In this document: in pieces, positions 6,182 to 14,541 of the stretch
Numbering within the stretch: the stretch's first letter is position 1
How the letters are laid out: each line of letters starts with the position of its first letter
From: SAR202 cluster bacterium
GTDB lineage: Bacteria; Chloroflexota; Dehalococcoidia; SAR202; CAJWER01
Assembly (NCBI GenBank): GCA_030740335.1
Contig: JASLXL010000149.1
Coordinates: 1-17,770, forward strand
Reading direction: 5' to 3'
DNA: 17,770 nucleotides
Translations under genes and position numbers: made by a program
The notes under the pieces: generated by a model
What the model was told of the DNA's origin: nothing
Database searches by the model: none
What the model saw: only the letters and a program-made list of their open reading frames with translations

Positions 6182-7135
6182 ATGAAGGTCATGATGGAAC
6201 AGGGAAGCGACGATTTCGTAGTGGAGTTGTCGGCAAAATTCCCGGAAGTGACATTTGTGATCGTCGGCACCGTCGAGGAGCAGATCGAGCAGATCGCCGA
6301 TGCCGACGTGTACTTCGGCTGGCCAGCCCGGGAGGCCTTTGTGGCGGGCGAGCAACTGCGGTGGGTTCAGAATCCCGGTACCGGCATTGACAGGATCATG
6401 CAAGACCTGCCCGAACTCGTGGACAGCGACGTTGTGCTGACGAACTCTCGTGGCCCTCATGCTCCACCGATGGCGGACCACGTAATGGGCATGGTGCTCT
6501 CCCTGGCTCATCGCATGGGCGAGTTGTGGGAGGACCAGCAAGCTCACCGGTGGGAACCTGGCCCGTATAACGACACCTACGTCGAGCTTGCTGGCAGTAC
6601 GATGGGAATCCTGTCCCTTGGCGATATAGGCATGGCCGTCGCACGGCGTGCACATGGTTTCGGCATGGAGGTCTATGCCGTCGACAAGCACCCCCGGCCC
6701 GCAGGCCCGGAGGTCACCTCTGTATGGGGTCTGGAGCGGCTGGACAAGCTTCTGGCAATGTCGGACTGGTTTGTAGTAACCGCGCCCCTTACCGATGAGA
6801 CACGGGGATTCATCGACCGACGACGGCTGGGCCTGCTCAAGGAAGGCGCACGAATTATCGTGATCTCCCGCGGCAACATCGTCGATGAGGAGGCGCTGAT
6901 TGACGAACTGCGTTCGGGGAGGATAGCGGGTGCTGGTCTCGACGCGCTGGCAGTCGAGCCGCTACCGCCTGAAAGCCCCTTTTGGGACATGAAGAACGTC
7001 GTAGTCACGCCCCATGCATCTGCGCTGACCCCCGAGATGTCTCGGGGCCGACAGGAGATATTTATCGAGAATCTGCGCCGGTTCCTGGGCAACGAGCCGT
7101 TCCTGTACGTCTGCGACAAGCGAACCGGCTTCTAA
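6182..7135 (+). CDS. D-isomer-specific 2-hydroxyacid dehydrogenase
   Basis: A 317-residue NAD-dependent dehydrogenase of the phosphoglycerate/hydroxypyruvate/glyoxylate reductase family, which interconverts 2-keto acids and D-2-hydroxy acids. The ATG at 6182 has AGGAG (6169-6173) 8 nt upstream. The Rossmann segment GILSLGDIGMAVARRAHGFGMEVYAVDKHPRP spans about 142-173. Asp168 at the end of the second strand suggests NAD rather than NADP. The first glycine of the usual GxGxxG is replaced (SLGDIG). The catalytic residues are Arg230 (ISRGNIVDEEAL), Glu259 (ALAVEPLP) and His278 (TPHAS), so the triad is complete. The substrate cannot be told from sequence. It follows the Nmad3-like gene by 47 nt, possibly in the same transcript. 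Confidence 0.9.
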   Translation: MKVMMEQGSDDFVVELSAKFPEVTFVIVGTVEEQIEQIADADVYFGWPAREAFVAGEQLRWVQNPGTGIDRIMQDLPELVDSDVVLTNSRGPHAPPMADHVMGMVLSLAHRMGELWEDQQAHRWEPGPYNDTYVELAGSTMGILSLGDIGMAVARRAHGFGMEVYAVDKHPRPAGPEVTSVWGLERLDKLLAMSDWFVVTAPLTDETRGFIDRRRLGLLKEGARIIVISRGNIVDEEALIDELRSGRIAGAGLDALAVEPLPPESPFWDMKNVVVTPHASALTPEMSRGRQEIFIENLRRFLGNEPFLYVCDKRTGF

Positions 7136-7202
7136 CATTCCCCTATATGGGGAGTGCAGAGATGCCACGCCCCTTTGCTGCTTTGGCCCGATGGCACTGC
7201 GC

Positions 7203-7208
7203 TATAAT
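7203..7208 (+). promoter_or_regulatory. -10 box of the tRNA-Leu promoter
   Basis: A consensus TATAAT lies 22 nt upstream of the mature tRNA 5' end. No convincing -35 hexamer is found at 16-18 nt; CTTTGG at 7181-7186 is the nearest. Confidence 0.5.
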
Positions 7209-7230
7209 AGGGTGGCAAGCCGCACCCAGT

Positions 7231-7315
7231 GGGGGAGTGTCGGAATTGGCAGACGAGCATGATTTAGGATCATGTGCCGCAAGGCGTGCGGGTTCGAGTC
7301 CCGCCTTCCCCACCA
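7231..7315 (+). tRNA. tRNA-Leu (anticodon UAG)
   Basis: An 85-nt class II tRNA. The acceptor stem pairs 7231-7237 with 7305-7311 (one G-U pair), followed by discriminator A7312 and an encoded CCA at 7313-7315. The anticodon arm is CATGA-TTTAGGA-TCATG (7258-7274), giving anticodon TAG, which reads CUA and other CUN leucine codons. The long variable arm (about 7275-7287) is as expected for tRNA-Leu. The T arm is GCGGG-TTCGAGT-CCCGC (7288-7304). A short T-rich stretch (7323-7335) follows and may help termination. Confidence 0.97.
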
Positions 7316-7397
7316 CGATAACTCTTTGTTTTCTTCCCCAGATCTGGCCCACGCGGTTGCAACAAGCGCCCTCGAATGCTGAAGGATAATATCCAAA

Positions 7398-7764
7398 GTG
7401 AGCCCTAGAGGCGAGATGAGATTACCCAGGTCGAGCGGCGCTGGGTGCAGGTCCATCGCGATCTTGATCTCGCCACGATTGATGAGATACTTGCAGAGGA
7501 CTACGCTCAGATACGCGATGATGGTGTAGTGGTTGGCAAGTCGGAGACGATTCAGTCCTACCGATCAGGGAAAAGGAGATGGAACTATGCGCACATCGAA
7601 TCAGCATATTTGGTGACGTAGCGATTCTGACGGGCCGCTGGATCTCACGTGGCGAGAACAATGGCCTCAGCTTCGACTACACGGCTCGGTTCATGGCAGT
7701 CTATGTTTGTCGTAGTGGGGCGTGGAATCTGGTCACCGATCAATCTACACCACTCAGCGAATGA
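7398..7764 (+). pseudogene. DUF4440/SnoaL-like (NTF2-fold) protein, broken by two frameshifts
   Basis: Joined across frames, the region reads as one NTF2-fold protein. A GTG at 7398 gives MSPRG. The frame then changes near 7411-7420 to DEITQVERRWVQVHRDLDLATIDEILAEDYAQIRDDG and on to NYAHIES. Near 7597-7605 it changes again, to SIFGDVAILTGRWISRGENNGLSFDYTARFMAVYVCRSGAWNLVTDQS. This order (helix with ERRW, a LAEDY strand, then GDVAxxTGRW and a final WxLVxxQS strand) is characteristic of DUF4440. Both breaks are of the one-base-deletion type. Restoring one base at each gives 122 codons, the normal length. A recent pseudogene or sequence errors are both possible. The function in this family is usually unknown. 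Confidence 0.72.
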
Positions 7765-7789
7765 AAAAAATTGAAGGGAGTTATGCGTA

Positions 7790-8275
7790 ATGCCAACCTT
7801 TGACGTGGTCTCCAAGACCGACCTTATGGAAGTAGACAACGCCATAAATGGCGCTAAGCGAGAGATAAACCAGCGATATGATCTCGCTGGGACCAAGTGC
7901 GACATAACGCGTACCGACAACACCGTGACAATAATCGCTGATGACACTATGAAGCTCACCCAGGTGGAGGAACTACTCTACAAGTATCTTGCACGTCGGA
8001 AAGTGGATCGAGGTGCTTTCGCGATCACGGCGACAGAGGATGCCTCAGGGGATTCCATCAGGCAGATTATTGATATTGGGCAGGGCATCGAAGGCGACTT
8101 GGCACGTAAGATCAGCAAGGCGGTCAAAGGCTCCAAGCTCAAGGTCCAGGTTCAAATCCAGGGGACCGAGCTACGGATGTCCGGCAAAAAACGTGATGAC
8201 CTACCGGCGGTTATCGCGTTCATCAAAGAGATGGAAATCAAGCAGCCTCTGCAATATGTGAACTACCGGGACTAA
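7790..8275 (+). CDS. yajQ: YajQ-family nucleotide-binding protein
   Basis: A 161-residue YajQ (UPF0234) protein of normal length. It starts with MPTFDVVSKTDLMEVDNAINGAKREINQRYD and ends with IKEMEIKQPLQYVNYRD, both diagnostic of the family. The fold is two ferredoxin-like domains. Some members bind cyclic di-GMP and act with a transcription factor in gammaproteobacteria, and others bind nucleic acid; the role here is not determined. GGGAG (7776-7780) lies 9 nt before the ATG. The next gene begins one base after the stop, so they are probably cotranscribed. Confidence 0.95.
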   Translation: MPTFDVVSKTDLMEVDNAINGAKREINQRYDLAGTKCDITRTDNTVTIIADDTMKLTQVEELLYKYLARRKVDRGAFAITATEDASGDSIRQIIDIGQGIEGDLARKISKAVKGSKLKVQVQIQGTELRMSGKKRDDLPAVIAFIKEMEIKQPLQYVNYRD

Positions 8276-8276
8276 T

Positions 8277-10068
8277 TTGCCACACGCGACTCCCATCGGA
8301 CTGACCGGCGAGCACTACGAGGACACCGTTCCCGACACCCTCGACCTGGCGGAGCGGGCTGCACTAGGGCTCAACTACTTTATGGGCATGACCGAGCCGG
8401 ACCTCAACCACGAGATGTACTTCCACGCCCAGTTCGACCAGTCGAGCCCGCCTGTACTTACGACCCACGTCACGTCCCTGGGCGCATGCCAGGCGAAGGC
8501 ACTCGAAGCGATTGCGTTCCTGCGCACGATGACCGGCAGCACCAAGGGCGTCGAGCAAGAGGCCCTGATGGTCGAAATGATGTCGGGGATGCTCGGCGAT
8601 GACGGGTTACTGTGGGTCGATGGAAGCACCCCCGGCAAATCTTGGTTGCAGATCCCGGAGCGATTCGCCATGGTCCACGGACAGGGCCGGATGGCATGGG
8701 CAATGATGGCGTGGCACCAGTACTCCGGGGACCCCGTCTGGAAAGAGCGTCTCGACAGGCTCGTGGCCGGTCTCGATAAGATGCTGGTCCACGATGGCGA
8801 CCGGGCCTATTTCCCGACCCATGGCTTCTATGATAACGAGTACTTGCGCTCCTGTTACTCGGCACGCGGCTGGAAGGATACGTCCGAGCCATCGGGGGAG
8901 AAGGACGGCGAGGAGGGCTCGCTGTTCAATCACCAGGGCCATACCCCCGGTGTGCTCGCCAACTGGCATTGCCTAACCGGCAACGAGGACGCGCTGAAGA
9001 GATCGGGCGAGCTAGTTCGTTTCCTCGCCAGCCCGCAGTTCTGGAGCGACTACGAGGCGGGGGACTATCCTGCGGTAGTCGGGCAGCAGCACGCCCACTG
9101 GACCGGCCATCTCCACGGCCACATCAACACTCTCCGAGCCATTTTGGAGTACGCCCTGGCTGTCGACGACGCGCAGCTGAAGGGTTTTGCCCGCGACGGC
9201 TACGAATGGGCGCGCAGGCCCTGCTACCCCGCATCGGATACTTCGACTACCAGGGCTGCGCCACGGCGCGGATGATTGGTCTTGCGGTTAAGCTCTCCGA
9301 TGCCGGGATCGGCGACTACTGGGAGGATGTGGACCAGTACATCCGCAACCACGGCGTCGAGATGCAGATTACCTCTGATGACGCAGACTACCTGGCAGCC
9401 ATGTCCGAGGGCAAGCCGCCGCCGGAGGATGAGCCTGGAACCTCCACAGAGAACGTCTTCGAGCGCGCGGTCGGAGGATTCGCGCTGTGGTCCGACAAGT
9501 CCTGGCTCGGCCTGTGCTGCGGCACCCACGGCAATATGGGTCTGTTCTACGCGTGGGACGGTGCACTGCGGTACGACGACGGCACGGTCCGGGTCAACCT
9601 GCTACTGAACAGGGCGTCGGAGTGGCTCGATGTCCACAGCTACCTGCCATATGAGGGCAAGGTTGTGCTTCGCAACAAGACAGCCACCGAGGCATTCGTG
9701 CGTGTGCCACTGGGGCTGACAAGAACGCTGTGCGCTGTGCAGTCGACGGCAATGAGCGCAAACCGGCCTGGTTCGGCAGCTACCTGAGGTTCCGCGACCT
9801 GAGGCCGGGCGAGTCGATCATGGTGCAGTTCCCGATGGTGGAGGTCATCGAGGAGTGGTCCGTGAGCCAGCTGACCTGGCCCGGGAACATCATCGGTGAG
9901 GAGCAGGTCCACACCTGCCGGATCAGGGGCAACACGCTCGTGGAGATCATGCCCGGTCTGTCGCCGGGTTCGCCACTCTACAGTGGTCGCAAAGCCCTGT
10001 ATGCGACTACACAGGCGCCGATGAAGAAGGTGTCGCGGTACACCTCTCCGATAACGCTGACCTGGTAG
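8277..10068 (+). pseudogene. DUF1680/GH127-like (alpha/alpha)6-barrel glycosidase, broken by two frameshifts
   Basis: Three consecutive frames make one protein of about 597 residues. Frame one covers 8277 to about 9215 (TTG start; ends YEWAR). Frame two covers about 9215-9712 (LLPRIGYFDYQGCATARMIGLAVKLSD through ATEAFVRVPLG). Frame three covers about 9712-10068 (ADKNAVRCAVDGNERKPAWFGSYLRF to the TAG). The arrangement is a helical barrel, then CCGTHGNMGLFYAWDGA, VRVNLLLNRAS, and a beta domain with RVPL and LRPGESIMVQFPM. It resembles beta-L-arabinofuranosidase/DUF1680 proteins, with cysteines in the CC motif. The family assignment is moderate. Both shifts fit loss of a single base, in CCC (9219-9221) and GGGG (9712-9715). 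There is no signal peptide, so cytosolic sugar processing is expected if intact. Fragments on either side of each shift are well conserved in character, suggesting recent decay or sequencing error. Confidence 0.65.
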
Positions 10069-10074
10069 TGACTC

Positions 10075-10091
10075 AGTCCTACAGTAGGACT
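10075..10091. terminator. Hairpin between convergent genes
   Basis: AGTCCTA (10075-10081) and TAGGACT (10085-10091) form a 7-bp stem with a 3-nt loop. It overlaps the last codons of the minus-strand hydrolase, and the glycosidase-like gene ends at 10068. It may serve both convergent transcripts, but lacks a T-run. Confidence 0.35.
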
Positions 10092-12094
10092 CTCGGGTAG
10101 CTTCGCACCCAGCTGCGCTGGTGGCGCTGTTTGCCGTCCACCTTCACCTCCAGGTCGATCTCCACCTCAAAGGTCTCCACGGTACTGTGTACTGTGCATG
10201 TCGAATCCACAATGGTTTTGCCGATCGGGTGGCTCAAGCGCCACGAGTGACGCCCTACGGCAGTTACCTGTGACGGCTCCCGGTTGCTGGCCCACACCTC
10301 CAGGTCTGCGCCGCGCTCCACAGTCACGCCTTCACGGGGGCTGTTGGCGCTGAGCCTTCTGACCCTGAGCCCGGTTCTGTCGCCCAGGAGGTCGGTCACT
10401 ATCTCCCATGGCGGCACGCCGTTCTTTGCGCGGGACACCGGTTTCGGGTTGTGCATGGTTCCGAAAGCAATTTCGTCTTGCGGCATCTCTCCGCTTGTTG
10501 CCTCCCTGGCTGGCACCACCGGCAGTAAGAGGTGCGAGCGACGTGTTTCCTCCCTGTAGACGCGGTTCGTGCCCTTGTAGGGCGTGGGCCAGGAGTTGGG
10601 GAAGTCGGCGCTACTGATGGACAGCCTCACGCGGTGGCCGGGCTCGAACCTCCAAGCGGTGGTGTCCAGGTCGATGGTCAGCTCGTAGACCTCCCCGGCC
10701 TCCATCGGCTCCGGGTCGGTCAGCGACGAGCGCCGCGTGCCGTTGAGTAACCCGTTCGTTACCAGAGCGCTTGTGCCGTCGGGCGCTACGTCGCTAAGAC
10801 GTGCCACGAACGCCATCACTGGCGCTGTGGAGCTCACATGCAATACCGCACGAGCCGTGCCGATAATCTCCATTGGCGAATCCAGCGGTGTTGTGGTGTA
10901 GTTGAGCGAGAATGCCTCGTCCTGCCACTGGTCGGTCGGTAGACCGAAGGGCACGCCGGCGGACCAGAGGCCACCCGTTATCCCCACGGTGGGACGGTAC
11001 GTGTACTCGTCGATGCCGTCGTCCAGCGATGGTGTACCGCCGTAGAGCACGCCGTCCTCTTCAAGCCAATACGATTCCACAGCAGCGCCGTCCATCGACA
11101 GCGCCTCCTCGGCGCGCCAGTAGCCGCTCGTATGGTCACGGTCCGCGGTTGGGGTATCGTGTACCTGGACGTAGACTGCAAGTCGAGGAGACTCCGCGCC
11201 GTTCTGATCACCCTTCATCCACCGGTCGCACCACTGCACGATTTCGTGCAGGTAGTCTATGGCCGGGCCGGGGGTGATGCTCGCCGGGCCCGAGTGGTTC
11301 CACGGCCCCATTAGCACACGGTGAGGCGCATTGAGGCTCGCGGCCATGCGCAGGGGCGCGTTGCAGTAGCCGTCGCGCCAGCCGCCGATCATCAGCGTCG
11401 GACATGTAATCTTGTCGTAGCGGCCCCGGACGCTGCCGGGACGCCAGTACGGTCCGTTGGTCTGCTGCGCCAGCCAGGCCATGAAAAAAGGCCCGTTGCC
11501 CTCCAGGTGCTCGTCCCAGATGCGCTCCCAGTAGTCGCCGCTGATCTCCGGGTAAGGTGGCATCGCATTCATAGACGTCATCGCCGAGCCGTAAGCACCC
11601 ACATCGTAGTAACAGCGCCACGCTCCGCCCCGGAAGTGGCAGTCGTCGGTGTACCGGTCGTCGGTGAAGTTCATGGGTATGATCGTGGCCAGGTGGGGCG
11701 GTTGCAGCGCTGCGATCTGGACGCACGCGAAGCCGCCGTAGGAGCTGCCAGTCATCGCGACCTGCCCGTCGCACCACTTCTGTGCGGCGATCCATTCGAC
11801 TGCATCGTACCCGTCCTGCATCTCGATGGGACGGTACTCGTCGTCGGTGGTGCCCTCGCTGGCCCCGGTCCCACGGCAGTCAAGCAGCGCGCCAATGTAT
11901 CCATGTCGAGCGAAGTAGTCGTGCTTGCCGCTGAAGGGTGCGCTGTCGTCCTTGCGGTACGGCAGGTACTCCAGGATCACCGGCCACGGCCCGTCGCCCT
12001 CAGGCACATGCATGTCCATCGCCAGCCGAATCCCGTCACGAACAGTGACCAGGACATTCTGCTCAAACCGCACACCTTGTTGGGTCTTAGTCAT
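10079..12094 (-). CDS. CocE/NonD-family hydrolase (X-Pro dipeptidyl-peptidase S15-like)
   Basis: A 671-residue serine hydrolase of the CocE/NonD family (TIGR00976-type), whose members cleave esters, amides or acyl-dipeptides. The N-terminal alpha/beta domain starts VLVTVRDGIRLAMDMHVP. The oxyanion tyrosine region is LEYLPYRKDD (41-50). The nucleophile elbow GSSYGG gives Ser118. Asp241 (GGWRDGY) and His267 (GPWNHSGP) complete the triad. The C-terminal half (from about residue 395) is a jelly-roll X-Pro dipeptidyl-peptidase domain with RLSISSADFPNSWPTPYKGTNRVY. All catalytic elements are intact. There is no signal peptide. The ATG at 12094 lacks a strong ribosome-binding site. The true substrate is unknown. 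Confidence 0.92.
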   Translation of the reverse strand: MTKTQQGVRFEQNVLVTVRDGIRLAMDMHVPEGDGPWPVILEYLPYRKDDSAPFSGKHDYFARHGYIGALLDCRGTGASEGTTDDEYRPIEMQDGYDAVEWIAAQKWCDGQVAMTGSSYGGFACVQIAALQPPHLATIIPMNFTDDRYTDDCHFRGGAWRCYYDVGAYGSAMTSMNAMPPYPEISGDYWERIWDEHLEGNGPFFMAWLAQQTNGPYWRPGSVRGRYDKITCPTLMIGGWRDGYCNAPLRMAASLNAPHRVLMGPWNHSGPASITPGPAIDYLHEIVQWCDRWMKGDQNGAESPRLAVYVQVHDTPTADRDHTSGYWRAEEALSMDGAAVESYWLEEDGVLYGGTPSLDDGIDEYTYRPTVGITGGLWSAGVPFGLPTDQWQDEAFSLNYTTTPLDSPMEIIGTARAVLHVSSTAPVMAFVARLSDVAPDGTSALVTNGLLNGTRRSSLTDPEPMEAGEVYELTIDLDTTAWRFEPGHRVRLSISSADFPNSWPTPYKGTNRVYREETRRSHLLLPVVPAREATSGEMPQDEIAFGTMHNPKPVSRAKNGVPPWEIVTDLLGDRTGLRVRRLSANSPREGVTVERGADLEVWASNREPSQVTAVGRHSWRLSHPIGKTIVDSTCTVHSTVETFEVEIDLEVKVDGKQRHQRSWVRSYPRVLL

Positions 12095-12215
12095 GATTCA
12101 GTGCTTCACCATTAAGAGGAGTCTAGTCCGTCTGGCCTGGGCTATGGTCTGTATTTCCGTCAACTCTGGCGAAGTATACTACGTGGTGCCGAACGCGCCT
12201 TATAGTCCTATATGA

Positions 12216-12233
12216 ATAATCTAATCAGATTAT
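12216..12233. promoter_or_regulatory. AT-rich inverted repeat ATAATCT-N4-AGATTAT
   Basis: Perfect 7-bp arms (12216-12222 and 12227-12233) are separated by AATC in the middle of the divergent intergenic region. The position and symmetry suit a dimeric regulator site for the hydrolase or an upstream element for lepA. No factor can be named. Confidence 0.35.
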
Positions 12234-12368
12234 ATTTGTTGAGAGTCGCAAATCTTCGTTTGCTGGGGTCATTCGAGAAGGGGACCAGCGATGCACGCGA
12301 CCTCTCAACGCTACAGTCATCCGAAACCGGCGCCTCGGTGTCGGCGCGTCAGTGCGGGGTTATATGTT

Positions 12369-12396
12369 TTGGCGTTTCGAAACGCCGTGCTATCAT
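12369..12396 (+). promoter_or_regulatory. lepA promoter containing a 16-bp palindrome
   Basis: TTGGCG (12369-12374) and TATCAT (12391-12396) are 16 nt apart. The perfect palindrome GGCGTTTCGAAACGCC (12371-12386) overlaps the -35 and fills most of the spacer. The start codon A lies 7 nt after the -10, where transcription itself should begin. A dimeric repressor bound here would block RNA polymerase (inference). Confidence 0.55.
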
Positions 12397-12402
12397 CAAT
12401 GT

Positions 12403-14253
12403 ATGGCATCCGAGTTTATCCGCAATTTTTGCATCATCGCCCACATTGACCACGGCAAGTCCACCCTGGCTGATAGGCTCATCGAATTCACTGGCGCTGT
12501 CGAAGCTCGCAAAATGGTCGAGCAGCACTTGGATTCCATGGACCTAGAGCGGGAGCGTGGAATTACTATCAAAGCTCAGGCCGTTAGGCTGAACTATGCA
12601 CATGCCTCTGGACAGGACTATCAGCTCAATCTGATCGACACGCCGGGCCACGTCGATTTCTCGTACGAGGTATCTCGCAGCCTCGCCGCGTGCGAGGGCG
12701 CCTTGTTGATTGTTGATGCAACACAGGGCATCCAGGCCCAGACCCTGGCGAACGTATATCTGGCTATGGAACATGACCTCGAAGTCATACCAGTCATCAA
12801 CAAGATTGACATGGACATGGCGGATCCCGAGCGAGTTGCTGGGGAGATGTGCGCTACGTTCGGGTTTGAGCGCGACGAGATCATAATGGCGTCCGCCAAA
12901 GATGGGATCGGCATCGAGCAGATATTGAATTCTGTTGTCGATCGAGTTCCGTCCCCTTCGGGAAGTCCTGCAAACCCGTTGCGTGCGCTGATATTCGACT
13001 CGAAGTACGACGCGTACAAGGGCGTGGTCGCCTACGTGCGTGTCCGAGAGGGCACAGTGCCGCCCCGGGGCCGGCTCAAGGTCATGTCCAACGGCGTTGA
13101 GAGTGAGACTCTCGAGATTGGCTGCTTCAAGCCGGGGCCGATCAAGGTCGAAAGCCTTACGGCCGGGGAAGTGGGCTATATTGCAACTGGCCTCAAGACT
13201 GTCGGCGACGCACCGGTAGGGGATACGATCACGTTGGCCGAAGGCGGGGCTGCCGAGCCCCTCGACACGTACGTGCCAATGAAGCCGATGGTCTTCGCAG
13301 GTCTGTATCCATCCGACGGTGAAGACTATCTAGAGCTACGTGATGCCCTGGAGAAGCTCCATCTCAATGACGCAGCCCTGACGTACCAGCCGGAAAACTC
13401 ACTGGCCCTGGGGTCTGGATTCCGGTGTGGTTTCCTCGGCCTGTTGCACATGGATGTTGTGCAAGAGCGCCTGGAGCGCGAGTACGGTATTGGGCTCTTG
13501 GCGACCTCTCCCAGCGTTGCGTATAGCGTTCTGTCCACGGACGGCTCGATTATCGAGGTCGATAACCCGGCGCGCCTGCCGCCGGCTGACCGCATAGAAG
13601 AGGTCAATGAGCCGTGGGTGGACCTGACCCTTTTGACGCCTGCCACATACATAGGACCCCTGATGGAGCTTGTAAAGGAGCATCGGGGCGAGTTCAAGAA
13701 GATGGACTACATTCAGATCGACGCCCGGGTCAACGAATCGGGGAGCAACGGAGCCAACACCTCAAACCAGGGGCGAATGATCCTCGAGTTCGCGATACCA
13801 CTCTCCGAAATGTTGATCGACTTCTACGACCAGGTGAAGTCCCGTACCCAGGGATATGCGTCCATGGACTACTCCGTTGCCGACTACCGTCCAGAGGACC
13901 TCGTTCGGCTGGACATTCTAGTCAACGGGGAATCCGTCGACGCCCTTTCGACAATTGTGCACCGAAAATCGGCCCAGTCCAGGGGAAAAGACCTCGTGAC
14001 CAGGCTCAAGGATCTGATTCCTCGACAGATGTTCGAGGTGCCTATACAGGCGGCTATCGGAAGCAAGGTATTTGCCCGTGAGACGATCAGGGCAATGCGC
14101 AAGAATGTTACCGCGAAGTGCTACGGCGGAGACGTGACCCGGAAGCGCAAGCTCTTGCAGAAGCAGGCAGAGGGCAAGAAGCGCATGAAGCGCGTGGGCA
14201 GCGTCGAGATCCCCCAGGAAGCATTCCTGGCCATCCTAAAAGTTGAACGGTAG
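12403..14253 (+). CDS. lepA: Elongation factor 4 (LepA), ribosome-associated GTPase
   Basis: LepA/EF4 is a translational GTPase that binds the ribosome, with roles in back-translocation and in 30S assembly or initiation. From the ATG at 12403 it has 616 residues, close to the usual 600. The G1 motif AHIDHGKST is at 13-21, with [17 protein letters not shown] and NKIDM following in order. EF2-like domains come next. The C-terminal LepA-specific segment includes [19 protein letters not shown] and [26 protein letters not shown]. An in-frame GTG at 12352 was rejected because it would add 17 non-family residues and would lie upstream of the promoter. No ribosome-binding site is seen before 12403, in line with a leaderless message. 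Confidence 0.96.
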   Translation: MASEFIRNFCIIAHIDHGKSTLADRLIEFTGAVEARKMVEQHLDSMDLERERGITIKAQAVRLNYAHASGQDYQLNLIDTPGHVDFSYEVSRSLAACEGALLIVDATQGIQAQTLANVYLAMEHDLEVIPVINKIDMDMADPERVAGEMCATFGFERDEIIMASAKDGIGIEQILNSVVDRVPSPSGSPANPLRALIFDSKYDAYKGVVAYVRVREGTVPPRGRLKVMSNGVESETLEIGCFKPGPIKVESLTAGEVGYIATGLKTVGDAPVGDTITLAEGGAAEPLDTYVPMKPMVFAGLYPSDGEDYLELRDALEKLHLNDAALTYQPENSLALGSGFRCGFLGLLHMDVVQERLEREYGIGLLATSPSVAYSVLSTDGSIIEVDNPARLPPADRIEEVNEPWVDLTLLTPATYIGPLMELVKEHRGEFKKMDYIQIDARVNESGSNGANTSNQGRMILEFAIPLSEMLIDFYDQVKSRTQGYASMDYSVADYRPEDLVRLDILVNGESVDALSTIVHRKSAQSRGKDLVTRLKDLIPRQMFEVPIQAAIGSKVFARETIRAMRKNVTAKCYGGDVTRKRKLLQKQAEGKKRMKRVGSVEIPQEAFLAILKVER

Positions 14254-14510
14254 TGTGCTGCGCACGCTTCGAGGGGCGGGGATTGGCGTATGCGTTTCGG
14301 GGTCTGGTCCTTGGACGGGGATATACAAAGTGCATACTGCGGTAGTCTGTCGTGAGATTGTCGGGAGGCGGATGGTTCGGTAGGTTCACCATGAACGGTA
14401 GTCTGTAGCGCCCTCAGTTCTGACACTCCTGTTCTTCATTTCCCCAGCAAAACAATGCGCCAAAAAGAGCGGCTGGTGCTAGCGCCATCTCCAACCCGGC
14501 ATGCTAGGAT

Positions 14511-14522
14511 AGGATGCATCCT
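14511..14522. promoter_or_regulatory. 12-bp palindrome AGGATGCATCCT before the DUF3090 gene
   Basis: A perfect palindrome 20 nt before the likely start of the DUF3090 gene, just after a -10-like TAGGAT (14505-14510). An operator role is possible. In the rest of the 14254-14541 gap I see only a repeated CGGTAGTCTGT (14340-14350 and 14396-14406). Confidence 0.3.
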
Positions 14523-14541
14523 CAAGGATTGGACGGTCTAT

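Larger units (their letters stand above)
12095..12402. other. 308-nt intergenic region between divergent hydrolase and lepA
   Basis: No gene is seen. The region includes an AT-rich patch with an inverted repeat (12216-12233), a -10-like TATACT on the plus strand at 12175-12180, and the lepA promoter at its right end. A minus-strand TTGACG in the region 12155-12165 could serve the CocE/NonD hydrolase, but no -10 at proper spacing was found. Confidence 0.6.

Noticed and set aside
11321..12115. 264-codon plus-strand frame opposite the CocE/NonD hydrolase
   Set aside because: Antisense to a clear catalytic gene; low-complexity Val/Ala/Arg/His composition and no ribosome-binding site.
12352..12402. 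Upstream in-frame GTG start for lepA
   Set aside because: It would add 17 residues unlike LepA and places the start before the promoter -10 box.
14340..14406. Repeated CGGTAGTCTGT (14340-14350 and 14396-14406) as a CRISPR or iteron-like array
   Set aside because: Only two exact copies plus one partial copy near 14246, with unequal spacing; too little for an array.
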